Source: an uncultured Oscillospiraceae bacterium (GTDB lineage: Bacteria > Bacillota > Clostridia > Oscillospirales > Ruminococcaceae). From it: a stretch of DNA of 15,006 nt. Position 1 is the first letter of the stretch. Each line of letters opens with the position of its first letter. The position numbers and the translations under genes were made by a program. Location of the stretch: positions 1 to 15,006 of the forward strand of contig URGV01000045.1 in assembly GCA_900547455.1 (NCBI GenBank). The letters run 5' to 3'. Positions 7,262 through 14,527 of the stretch are shown piece after piece. The notes under the pieces were generated by a model that made no database searches, was not told the DNA's origin, and worked only from the letters and a program-made list of their open reading frames with translations.

Positions 7262-7297
7262 GAAAAGGGGAGGCCCGTCTGGAGTCTCTCTTTTTTT
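7262..7297 (+). terminator. Intrinsic terminator after gpsA
   Basis: GAGGC-CC pairs with GG-(A)-GTCTC around a GTCT tetraloop, with one bulged A and one G-U pair. The stem is extended by AAAAGGG against TCTTTT, and seven T residues (7291-7297) close it. It lies directly after the gpsA stop. Confidence 0.7.
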
Positions 7298-7363
7298 ATG
7301 CACAAACTGCGGGAAAGATCCCTTTTTGCAGGGGTTGTTCCCGTACATTAGTAAAAACGCCGG

Positions 7364-7393
7364 TTGTCAAACGGCGGCAAAATGTGGTATACT
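7364..7393 (+). promoter_or_regulatory. Promoter of the topoisomerase-subunit gene
   Basis: TTGTCA (7364-7369) and TATACT (7388-7393) are separated by 18 bp. TGG just before the -10 makes it an extended -10 promoter. Predicted start near 7400, leader about 36 nt. Confidence 0.8.
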
Positions 7394-7435
7394 ATCTTTA
7401 CATGCGGATTTTTAGACCCGGACGAGGAGGATACT

Positions 7436-9424
7436 ATGGCAGCAAAAAAACATCAGGAATATGGCAACGAGAGCATCTCCGCCTTAAAGGGCGCGGACCG
7501 TGTGCGCAAGCGGCCGGGCGTCATCTTTGGCTCGGACGGGCTGGAGGGGTGCGAGCACTCGGCCTTTGAGATTCTTTCCAACTCGATCGATGAGGCGCGC
7601 GAGGGCTTTGGCTCCCGCATCATCCTCACCTATTACCGGGACCACTCAATCGAGGTGCAGGACTTTGGCCGCGGCATCCCGGTGGACTACAACCCAAAAG
7701 AGCAGCGCTACAACTGGGAGCTGGTCTTCTGCGAGCTGTACGCGGGCGGAAAGTACAACACCAACAGCGGCGAAAGCTACGAGTTTTCGCTGGGCTTAAA
7801 CGGCCTCGGTTCCTGCGCCACCCAGTACTCCTCCGAATATTTTGACGCGGAGATTATCCGGGACGGTTTCCGCTATACCCTGCACTTTGAAAAGGGGGAA
7901 AACATCGGCGGCCTGCACAAGGAACCGACCAAGCAGAAGCAGACCGGCTCCCGCCAGCGCTGGAAGCCGGACCTCGAGGTCTTTACCGACATCGCCATCC
8001 CGGTGGACTACTTCCGCGACACGCTGAAAAAGCAGGCGGTGGTCAACAAGGGGCTGCAGTTTCTGCTGCGGGTCGAGCAGGAGGACGGCAGCTTTGCCGA
8101 GGAGACCTTCTGCTACGAAAACGGCATCACCGACTATGTCAAGGAGATTGCGGGCGAGCAGAGCCTGACGGCGGTGCAGTACTGGGAGACCGAACAGCGC
8201 GGCCGCGACCGCGAGGACAAGGACGAGTATAAGGTCAAGTTGTCGGTGGCGTTCTGCTTCTCCAACCGGGTGAAGTTTTTGGAGTACTACCACAACTCCT
8301 CCCACCTGGAGTACGGCGGCTCGCCGGAAAAGGCGGTCAAGCAGGCGTTCGTCTCCAAGATTGACGGCTATTTAAAGCAGACCGGCAAGTACCTCAAAAA
8401 CGAGAGCAAGATCACCTTCCAGGACGTCGAGGACTGCCTGGTGCTGGTCTCCTCCTCCTTCTCCACCCAGACCTCCTATGAGAACCAGACCAAAAAGGCG
8501 ATCACCAACAAGTTTATCTACGAGGCGATGAACGATTTCCTCAAGCGCCAGCTGGAGGTCTACTTCATCGAAAATCCGGACGAGGCGGTCAAGATTGCCG
8601 AGCAGGTGCTGATCAACAAGCGCAGCCGGGAGAACGCGGAAAAGACCCGCCTCAACCTGAAGAAGAAGCTGGCTGGTTCGATCGACCTTGCCAACCGGGT
8701 GGAAAAATTTGTGGACTGCCGCTCCAAGGACGTCAACGAGCGGGAAATCTACATCGTGGAGGGCGACTCGGCGCTGGGCGCCTGCAAACTGGGCCGCGAC
8801 GCGCAGTTCCAGGCCATCATCCCGGTGCGCGGCAAAATCTTAAACTGCCTGAAGGCGGACTTTGATAAAATTTTTAAAAACGACATCATCACCGACATCA
8901 TTAAGGTGCTGGGCTGCGGCGTGGAGGTTTCCTCCAAGGCCAACAAGGAGCTCTCCACCTTCCATCTGGACGGGCTGCGCTGGAACAAGGTGGTCATCTG
9001 CACCGATGCCGACGTGGACGGCTTCCAGATCCGCACCCTGATTCTGACCATGCTCTACCGCCTGACCCCGACTTTAATTGAGAAGGGCTATGTCTACATC
9101 GCGGAATCGCCGCTGTTCGAAATCCGCTGCAAGGACGAGACCTACTTCGCTTACTCCGACGCTGAAAAGACGGAGATTTTGCAAAAACTGGGCAGCAAAA
9201 AGGTGGACGTGCAGCGCTCCAAAGGATTGGGTGAGAACGAGCCGGACATGATGTGGCTGACCACCATGAACCCCAAGACCCGGAGGCTCATCAAGGTCTC
9301 CCCCGAGGATGCGGCGCCCACCGAGGCGATGTTTACCCTGCTGCTGGGGGACAATCTGGAGGGCAGAAAGAGCTACATCGCACAGAACGGCAGCCAGTAT
9401 CTGGACGAGCTGGATTTGTCTTAA
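7436..9424 (+). CDS. Divergent GyrB/ParE-like type IIA topoisomerase B subunit
   Basis: The 662-aa product has the order of a type IIA topoisomerase ATPase subunit. A GHKL ATPase has E45-I-L-S-N49-S-I-D52-E, DFGRGIPV (76-83) and GLNGLGS (120-126). A transducer carries TQTSYENQTKKAITNKF (344-360). The TOPRIM domain has EGDSA (442-446), PVRGKILN (463-470) and D524-A-D-V-D-G. QRSKGLGE (593-600) is in the tail. The TOPRIM acidic residues are intact, so it should support DNA cleavage with an A subunit. It departs from GyrB in the N3-box region (F77 where D or N is usual). The ATG at 7436 has GAGGAGG 5 nt upstream. It is monocistronic: promoter at 7364, and the next ~700 bp are repeats with no gyrA/parC gene. 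Related clostridial genes are usually beside an A-subunit gene. Confidence 0.9.
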   Translation: MAAKKHQEYGNESISALKGADRVRKRPGVIFGSDGLEGCEHSAFEILSNSIDEAREGFGSRIILTYYRDHSIEVQDFGRGIPVDYNPKEQRYNWELVFCELYAGGKYNTNSGESYEFSLGLNGLGSCATQYSSEYFDAEIIRDGFRYTLHFEKGENIGGLHKEPTKQKQTGSRQRWKPDLEVFTDIAIPVDYFRDTLKKQAVVNKGLQFLLRVEQEDGSFAEETFCYENGITDYVKEIAGEQSLTAVQYWETEQRGRDREDKDEYKVKLSVAFCFSNRVKFLEYYHNSSHLEYGGSPEKAVKQAFVSKIDGYLKQTGKYLKNESKITFQDVEDCLVLVSSSFSTQTSYENQTKKAITNKFIYEAMNDFLKRQLEVYFIENPDEAVKIAEQVLINKRSRENAEKTRLNLKKKLAGSIDLANRVEKFVDCRSKDVNEREIYIVEGDSALGACKLGRDAQFQAIIPVRGKILNCLKADFDKIFKNDIITDIIKVLGCGVEVSSKANKELSTFHLDGLRWNKVVICTDADVDGFQIRTLILTMLYRLTPTLIEKGYVYIAESPLFEIRCKDETYFAYSDAEKTEILQKLGSKKVDVQRSKGLGENEPDMMWLTTMNPKTRRLIKVSPEDAAPTEAMFTLLLGDNLEGRKSYIAQNGSQYLDELDLS

Positions 9425-9451
9425 TTTTTTTCCCGCGGGCCCGCTCCTCAA

Positions 9452-9780
9452 GTGGGGGCCTTTGGCCCCCACAGCCCCCTCGTATGGGCGCTCCGCCCCA
9501 TGCCCCGGCCTACTTTCTTGTGAGAAGAAAGTAGGCAAAGACTCACCAGGGACCTCCTGGTCCCTGGACCTCCGGCACAAGGGGGAGGACCCCCTTGGAT
9601 TCCCCCGGCCTTCTGCCCTAGCGGTATTGGTTGAGGGTAAAAAGGCCCGCGGCATCCTCGGAGCCATCCCTGCCGAGCCACGGATTGAAAATAGAGAGTG
9701 TGACCCCCGGTGTAGCTTGGGGAGAAACAAAGACCGGTTGACCCACCAGCTCAAAGTGGCAAATCGAGCTGGGTTTGTGG
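9452..9780 (+). repeat. Multi-hairpin interspersed repeat, copy A
   Basis: This unit begins 28 bp after the topoisomerase stop and aligns over about 330 bp with the copy at 14528. Its stems in order are: GTGGGGGCC/GGCCCCCAC (9452-9472); ATGGGCGCTCCGCCCCAT (9484-9501); GCCTACTTTCTT/AAGAAAGTAGGC (9508-9536); CCAGGGACC/GGTCCCTGG with a TCCT loop (9546-9567); and CAAGGGGG/CCCCCTTG (9578-9597). Conserved unpaired blocks follow, including CTGCCCTAGCGGTATTGG (from 9613) and GCCACGGATTGAAAATAGAG (from about 9676). The distal terminator arm is mutated, so copy A seems to have lost that hairpin. Reading frames within it are not credible genes. Confidence 0.85.
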
Positions 9781-9789
9781 CAGAAACCC

Positions 9790-9957
9790 TATCGAGGGGG
9801 TTGCGGCACCGCCGCAGGGGGAGCGAAGCATCCCCCTAGGGGGGCCAGGGGTGCCCCCTGGCGAATCTTTGGTGACTTTCTTTTCGAAAAGAAAGTCACC
9901 CGGGGTGGAGGGGCGGAGCGCCCTCCCCGTGGGGGCTGTGGGGGCGCAGCCCCCCAA
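9790..9957 (-). repeat. Multi-hairpin interspersed repeat, inverted copy
   Basis: Read on the minus strand this stretch repeats the start of copy A in the same order. The stems are GGGGGC/GCCCCC (9954-9940), GAGGGCGCTCCGCCCCTC (9925-9908), and a perfect 30-bp palindrome with half GGTGACTTTCTTTTC (9871-9900). Then come GCCAGGGG/CCCCTGGC (9862-9844), AGGGGG/CCCCCT and TGCGGC/GCCGCA. Stem order and core sequences match copy A, while arm sequences differ in matching pairs. It faces copy A tail to tail. Confidence 0.75.
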
Positions 9958-10111
9958 AAAGCCCCGGGTGTCCCACCCGCGGTAGAAAAAGAAAAACGGA
10001 GGTGAAGGGGCCGCCGCCCTTTTATATGGAAGGTGTCCCCCGGGGGCAGAAATTACTGCGCCACAGGCAAATTTTTGTTGTAAACTTTAGCCGAAAGCTT
10101 TGCAAAAAACG
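9958..10111. other. Rest of the gap before the M42 genes
   Basis: There is no credible gene here. GGGTG/CACCC makes a small hairpin near 9966-9979. AAGGGGC/GCCCTT with one bulged G (about 10005-10021), followed by a short T-run, is a weak terminator-like structure. A GGAGGT sequence near 9998 leads to no convincing reading frame. Confidence 0.4.
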
Positions 10112-10140
10112 GTGAAAATTGCCGGGAAGTGTGATAGAAT
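10112..10140 (+). promoter_or_regulatory. Promoter of the M42 peptidase operon
   Basis: GTGAAA (10112-10117) lies 17 bp before TAGAAT (10135-10140). TGA directly before the -10 makes it an extended -10 promoter. Predicted leader about 40 nt. Confidence 0.65.
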
Positions 10141-10185
10141 AGAAGGTATCGGGAGAACTCCCAAATCAGGAAGGGAAGTGTTTTT

Positions 10186-11223
10186 ATGCAAACAATCGAG
10201 ATGCTCAAATCTCTCTGTCAGGCAAACGGCGTCTCCGGCGCGGAGGAAAACGCGCTGGCCGTTGCCGAACAGCTCTGCGAGGGCTTAGGCGCCTGCCACC
10301 GCACCGTCCACAAAAGTCTGGTCTGCCAGGTGATGCCCCCGCAGCAGGGCCGTCCGCACCTGCTGCTCGACGCGCACATCGACGAGATCGGTCTGGTCGT
10401 CACCTGCATCGAGGAGGGCGGTTTTCTGCGGGTCGGCCAGGCGGGCGGCGTCGACCGCCGGCTGGTGATGGGCTCGCCGGTGGTGGTGCACGCTAAAAAC
10501 GGCGACATCCCCGGCGTCGTCGGCAGCGTGCCGCCGCACATCCAGAGCGGGGAGAAGAAAAACCCGCAGATCGACGAAATCTGGATCGACACCGGACTGG
10601 ACGAAAAAGAGGTCAGGGAGCAGATCGACCTCGGCGACAGCATCAGCTTTGTCGGGCCGTTCACCCAGCTTCTGGGCGGGCTTGTTTCCAGCAAGGCCTT
10701 CGACGACCGCTGCTGCTGCGTCGCGGTCATCCAGGCAGCTCAGCTCATCAGGGATTACTGGCGGGAAAACCACCTGGAGCCGATGGGCCTGACCGTGCTG
10801 CTCAGCTCGCAGGAGGAGACCGGGGGCCTGGGCGCGCTGACCGCCTCCTTTGCCATCGCGCCCACCCAGGCCATCGCGGTGGACGTCACCTTTGGCAGCA
10901 CGCCGGAGATTGCGGACAAGCACGTCCCGCTGGTGGGCAAGGGCCCGGCGGTCGGCACCGGCTCAATCCTCAGCCGCAAGATGGCTAAAGCAATTATGGC
11001 CGCAGCGCAGGAGGAGGGCATCGGCTACCAGGTCGAGGTGCTCTCGGGCAGGGGCACCGGCACCAACGCCGACTCGATTGTCAAGACCCGCGCGGGGGTG
11101 GAGAGCGGGTGCGTCTCGATTCCGCTGCGCTACATGCACACCCCCATCGAGGTCATCGACCCCAAGGACGTGGAAAACACCGCGCGGCTGCTGGCAGCCT
11201 ACGCAAAGAAACTCGGCAGATAG
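10186..11223 (+). CDS. M42 family metallo-aminopeptidase (first of a pair)
   Basis: M42 enzymes are cytoplasmic, dinuclear-metal aminopeptidases that form large tetrahedral complexes and trim short peptides. The 345-aa product has all expected residues: H64 in AHIDEIG, D173 in KAFDDR, the catalytic pair E210-E211 in SQEETGG, D233 in AVDVTFG and H318 in RYMHTP. The length is typical. The ATG follows AGGAAGGGA (10169-10177). It is expressed from the promoter at 10112 and followed 12 bp later by a second M42 gene. The two share family motifs but differ widely, so they are old paralogues, perhaps with different residue preferences. Exact specificity (glutamyl, leucyl or other) cannot be told. Confidence 0.93.
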   Translation: MQTIEMLKSLCQANGVSGAEENALAVAEQLCEGLGACHRTVHKSLVCQVMPPQQGRPHLLLDAHIDEIGLVVTCIEEGGFLRVGQAGGVDRRLVMGSPVVVHAKNGDIPGVVGSVPPHIQSGEKKNPQIDEIWIDTGLDEKEVREQIDLGDSISFVGPFTQLLGGLVSSKAFDDRCCCVAVIQAAQLIRDYWRENHLEPMGLTVLLSSQEETGGLGALTASFAIAPTQAIAVDVTFGSTPEIADKHVPLVGKGPAVGTGSILSRKMAKAIMAAAQEEGIGYQVEVLSGRGTGTNADSIVKTRAGVESGCVSIPLRYMHTPIEVIDPKDVENTARLLAAYAKKLGR

Positions 11224-11235
11224 GAGGAAGCGAGG

Positions 11236-12267
11236 ATGGAACTGAACACAAAACTGGAATGGCTCGAACAGCTCTGCCAGATCGACGGCGTATCGGGGGC
11301 AGAGGACAGGGTGGCTGAATGGATTCTGGCCCATCTGCCGCAGGATTGCAGGGCGCACAGGGATGCGCGCGGCAATTTAATCTGTGAGAAGAAGGGCGAG
11401 AAAGCCCCCAAAAACAAGATGCTCTTTGCCGCCCACATGGATGAGGTCGGCTTTATCATCACCTACATCGAGGAGAGCGGCCTGCTGCGCTTCGACGCGG
11501 TGGGCGGGGTGGACACCCGGGTGGTCATCGGCAAGCGGGTGCGGCTGGAAAGCGGCATCCCCGGCGTGGTCGGGGCAAAGCCGATTCACCTGCAAAGCGC
11601 CGCCGACCGCGACGCGGTGCTGGAGTATGACAAGCTCTACATCGACATCGGCGCGGCCAGCCGCGAGGAGGCGATGCAGCACGTCCAGCTGGGGGACTTT
11701 GCCACCTTCGACAGCGGCTTTTATGCCTACGGCGAGGGAAAGGTTGCCTCCAAGGCGCTGGACGACCGCGTGGGGTGCCTCTTGCTGCTTGAGCTGCTGC
11801 ACAAGCCCCTCCCCTACGACATCACTGTGGCCTTCACCGCCCAGGAGGAGATCGGCGGGGCGGCGGGCAACGCGGCCTTTGCCGTAGCGCCGGATATCGC
11901 GGTTGCGGTGGAGGGCAACACCGCCGCCGACGTGCCGGGCGTGCCGGCCTCCAAGCGGGTCAGCGCGCTGGGCAAGGGGCCGGTGCTCAACTTTAAGGAT
12001 AAAAGAGCGATCATGGACCGCGGCCTGTTTGCGGCCACCAAGGCCCTCTGTGAGGAGAAGGGCATCCCCTATCAGATCAAGACCCCCATCATCGGCGCCA
12101 ACGATTCGGCCAGCATGGTGGCGGCGGGCAGCGGCTGCCGCGTCATGGCGGTGGCGGTACCGATGCGCTACATCCATTCCCCGCTTGCGGTGATGGATAC
12201 CGCCGACCTGCAGCCGGCCGCCGACCTGCTGGAAGCGATGGTCGCGCGTCTGGGCGAGATGGAGTAG
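11236..12267 (+). CDS. M42 family metallo-aminopeptidase (second of a pair)
   Basis: This 343-aa paralogue of the preceding gene keeps the M42 framework: H67 in AHMDEVG, D176 in KALDDR, E204-E205 in AQEEIGG and H314 in RYIHSP. Where the first copy has aspartate in the VDVT motif, this one has E226 in VEGNTAADVPG. That is a known acidic variant in part of the family and should still bind metal. The start at 11236 follows GGAGGA at the end of the upstream gene. The 12-bp spacing suggests coupled translation. Unequal subunits could form mixed complexes, but this is speculation. Confidence 0.93.
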   Translation: MELNTKLEWLEQLCQIDGVSGAEDRVAEWILAHLPQDCRAHRDARGNLICEKKGEKAPKNKMLFAAHMDEVGFIITYIEESGLLRFDAVGGVDTRVVIGKRVRLESGIPGVVGAKPIHLQSAADRDAVLEYDKLYIDIGAASREEAMQHVQLGDFATFDSGFYAYGEGKVASKALDDRVGCLLLLELLHKPLPYDITVAFTAQEEIGGAAGNAAFAVAPDIAVAVEGNTAADVPGVPASKRVSALGKGPVLNFKDKRAIMDRGLFAATKALCEEKGIPYQIKTPIIGANDSASMVAAGSGCRVMAVAVPMRYIHSPLAVMDTADLQPAADLLEAMVARLGEME

Positions 12268-12278
12268 GCTTTTTTCTG

Positions 12279-12308
12279 GCCGGGGGCTTCCGGCAGGAAG
12301 CGTCCGGC
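12279..12308 (+). other. Intergenic stem-loop between M42 and GNAT genes
   Basis: GCCGG-GG-GCTTCC pairs with GGAAGC-GT-CCGGC around a GGCA loop. The T-tract after it is poor (ATTTGACTTTA), so it is at best a weak terminator. It may instead set an RNA-processing or stability boundary within the operon. Confidence 0.5.
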
Positions 12309-12337
12309 ATTTGACTTTACTGTGAGGAGGAGAGAAG

Positions 12338-13204
12338 ATGATTCGTCTGGTGACCGAGCAGGACAGGGCCAGAGTGCTGTCGCTGTGCCGCAAAGACGCC
12401 TGGGACGGCACCGAGCTGCTTGCGGCTTACAGCGCGCGGTGCGCGGACAAAGGCGGCGTGGACTGGCGGCGCTGTGACCTGTGGATCGGGGAATCCGAGA
12501 CCCAGAAAAAGAATATCCAGTATCTGCTGTGCCGTGTGGGGGAAAACTACCGCCTGGTCGGAGCGCCCCGCTCCCCCACCCGCTGGGAGGAACTGCACGC
12601 CTTTTTGCAGCTGCAGCCGGCGGGAACACTGACTGCGCGGGAGGAAGTGGTGGACGAATATTGCCGGCGGTTCTCTCCTGAGGGGCAGGAGCGGGCGCGG
12701 GGCGGCACAAGGATGCTCTGCCAGCGTATCCCCAACGACATCACCGGCAGCGTGGTGACCGAGTGCCAGAGCCTGTGGGAAATTTACGACGTGCTGCTCT
12801 CCCAGAAGCCGGAACTGGCCGAGCGGGTCAGCCGGGACGAGTACACCGCCCGCATGCTCTTTTTAAAGCGGGGCGGCGCGCTCTTTTTTGAGGTGCGTGA
12901 GCAAAACAGGCCGGTGGCGGTCGGGGGCATCCAGATGCCGCCGGGCGGAGAATACGGGCTGATCTTTAACCTGTGCACCCGTCCGGATTGCGCCGGGCGC
13001 GGCTACGGCACGCAGCTGGTGGACCGGCTGTGCCTGGAGGCCTTCTGGCAGGGCAGGACCCCGGCGCTGGAGTGCTGCGGCACCAGGCTGGAGACCTACT
13101 ATCAGCGGCTGGGGTTTGAGGGAATGGACCGGTGGAAGAGCCTTCCGCTGCACCCCCAGCCATCCAAACAGAAGAAGCAAGATCAAGAGGAAAAGGAGAT
13201 TTGA
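12338..13204 (+). CDS. GNAT-domain protein with an extra N-terminal region
   Basis: The 288-aa protein carries a GNAT fold in its C-terminal third. The strand GLIFNLCTRPD (207-217) leads into the acetyl-CoA loop CAGRGYGTQLVD (218-229), and YYQRLGF (254-260) closes the domain. The first ~160 residues are not recognised by eye; they could be a degenerate second GNAT domain or a substrate-recognition module. The tail (QPSKQKKQDQEEKEI) is charged and probably disordered. AGGAGGAGAGAAG precedes the ATG. It lies 5 bp upstream of the PLP-enzyme gene, whose ribosome site is inside its 3' end, so the two are probably co-translated. Substrate unknown. Confidence 0.8.
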   Translation: MIRLVTEQDRARVLSLCRKDAWDGTELLAAYSARCADKGGVDWRRCDLWIGESETQKKNIQYLLCRVGENYRLVGAPRSPTRWEELHAFLQLQPAGTLTAREEVVDEYCRRFSPEGQERARGGTRMLCQRIPNDITGSVVTECQSLWEIYDVLLSQKPELAERVSRDEYTARMLFLKRGGALFFEVREQNRPVAVGGIQMPPGGEYGLIFNLCTRPDCAGRGYGTQLVDRLCLEAFWQGRTPALECCGTRLETYYQRLGFEGMDRWKSLPLHPQPSKQKKQDQEEKEI

Positions 13205-13209
13205 TACCA

Positions 13210-14478
13210 ATGGAGTTTTTTGACATCGACCCGAAGCTGCGCGCGCTGGGCGAGCAGGCCGAGCACAAGGCCCGCGAACAGTTTGCGCAGATCGACCGCG
13301 TCGCCCAGTACAACAGCGAGAAGGTGCTGTCGGCCTTCATCAAAAACGGGGTGAGTGAGTCGCACTTCACCCCCTCCACCGGCTACGGCTACGGCGACCG
13401 GGGCCGCGAGGTGATGGACGCGGTGCTGGCCGACATCTTCGGCTGCGAGGACGCGCTGATTCGCTATAACTTTATGTCCGGCACCCACGCGCTGACCGTC
13501 GCGCTGTTCGGCGTGCTGCGCCCGGGGGATAAGATGGTCAGCCTCACCGGCATGCCGTACGACACCCTGCACGGGGTCATCGGCATCGGGGAGAAGGAGG
13601 GGGTCAGCGGGTCGCTGAAAGATTTTGGCATCCAGTATGAGCAGCTGGACCTCATGGCGGACGGCACCGTCAACTACGACGCCATCCCAGAGGCGGTTCG
13701 GGGCGCGAAGGTGGCCTACATCCAGCGCTCCCGCGGCTACTCGCTGCGGCCCTCGCTCTTTGTCGAGGACATTGAAAGAATTGTCCAGAAGGTGCGGCAG
13801 GCTAACCCCGAGGCCATCGTGATGGTGGACAACTGCTACGGCGAATTTGTCCAGGAGCGCGAACCCACCCAGGTGGGCGCGGACCTGATTGTCGGGTCGC
13901 TGATTAAAAACCCGGGCGGCGGCATCGCCCCCACCGGCGGTTACATCGCGGGCAGGGCCAAATATGTGGAGATGTGCGCCCAGCGGCTGACCGCGCCGGG
14001 GGTCGGCAAGGAGATCGGCTGCACGTTAGGCAACACCCGCTCGCTCTTTATGGGGCTGTTCTTTGCTCCGACGGTGGTGGCCTCGGCGCTGAAAACCGCG
14101 CTGTTTGCCGCGTCGCTGTGCGAGCTGTTGGGGTACGAGGTCACCCCCAAGAGCAGTGAGCCGCGCGCTGACATCATCCAGGCCATCTGCCTGCGGGAGC
14201 CCAAGGCCCTGATTGCCTTCTGCGAGGGCGTGCAGAAGGGCGCGCCGGTCGATTCCTTTGTCACCCCGGAGCCGTGGGACATGCCGGGGTATGACAGCAA
14301 GGTCATCATGGCGGCGGGGGCGTTCACCAACGGCGCGTCGATCGAGCTGTCGGCGGACGCGCCGCTGCGCGAGCCGTTTGCGGTCTGGATGCAGGGGGGC
14401 CTGACCTACCAAACCGGCAAGGTCGGGATTTTGCTTGCAGCGCAGTCGATGCTGGAAAAGGGAGTGATCTCCCTTTAA
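13210..14478 (+). CDS. Methionine gamma-lyase / aluminium-resistance family PLP enzyme
   Basis: The 422-aa product matches the PLP-dependent family named aluminium resistance protein or Met_gamma_lyase (B. subtilis YnbB type), of fold type I. The cofactor lysine should be K233 in GSLIKNPGGG, with D207 in VMVDNCYGE contacting the pyridine nitrogen. N-terminal markers are STGYGYGDRGRE (56-67) and FMSGTHALTVALFG (88-101). The family is thought to act on sulfur amino acids, but the substrate is not proven for most members. ATG 13210 is preferred over an in-frame GTG at 13132 that would overlap the upstream gene: AAAAGGAG (about 13192-13199) lies upstream and the family begins near this point. It ends the operon; a terminator overlaps its stop. 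Confidence 0.93.
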   Translation: MEFFDIDPKLRALGEQAEHKAREQFAQIDRVAQYNSEKVLSAFIKNGVSESHFTPSTGYGYGDRGREVMDAVLADIFGCEDALIRYNFMSGTHALTVALFGVLRPGDKMVSLTGMPYDTLHGVIGIGEKEGVSGSLKDFGIQYEQLDLMADGTVNYDAIPEAVRGAKVAYIQRSRGYSLRPSLFVEDIERIVQKVRQANPEAIVMVDNCYGEFVQEREPTQVGADLIVGSLIKNPGGGIAPTGGYIAGRAKYVEMCAQRLTAPGVGKEIGCTLGNTRSLFMGLFFAPTVVASALKTALFAASLCELLGYEVTPKSSEPRADIIQAICLREPKALIAFCEGVQKGAPVDSFVTPEPWDMPGYDSKVIMAAGAFTNGASIELSADAPLREPFAVWMQGGLTYQTGKVGILLAAQSMLEKGVISL

Positions 14479-14487
14479 CCCTTTTTT
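14456..14487 (+). terminator. Terminator overlapping the stop of the PLP-enzyme gene
   Basis: AAAGGGAG (14457-14464) pairs perfectly with CTCCCTTT (14469-14476) around TGAT. Alternatively AAAAGGG (14456-14462) can pair with CCCTTTT (14479-14485), which ends in a T-run. The stem includes the last coding codons and the stop. Confidence 0.6.
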
Positions 14488-14527
14488 ATCTCTCTGCCGA
14501 GGGGTGGGGCCCCCGGGGCCTCTTTGC

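Noticed and set aside
7364..7435. Upstream in-frame start for the topoisomerase subunit
   Set aside because: It would place the start within the promoter -35 element; the ATG at 7436 has an ideal ribosome site and fits the family N-terminus.
9309..9839. Open frames inside the repeat regions (also near 9500 minus, 9775 plus and 14480-14920)
   Set aside because: They consist of translated hairpins, have no ribosome sites and give proline/arginine/glycine-rich nonsense shared only because the DNA repeats.
11377..12411. Minus-strand open frame opposite the second M42 gene
   Set aside because: It is the shadow of a well-supported M42 gene, with a histidine-rich composition typical of antisense frames.
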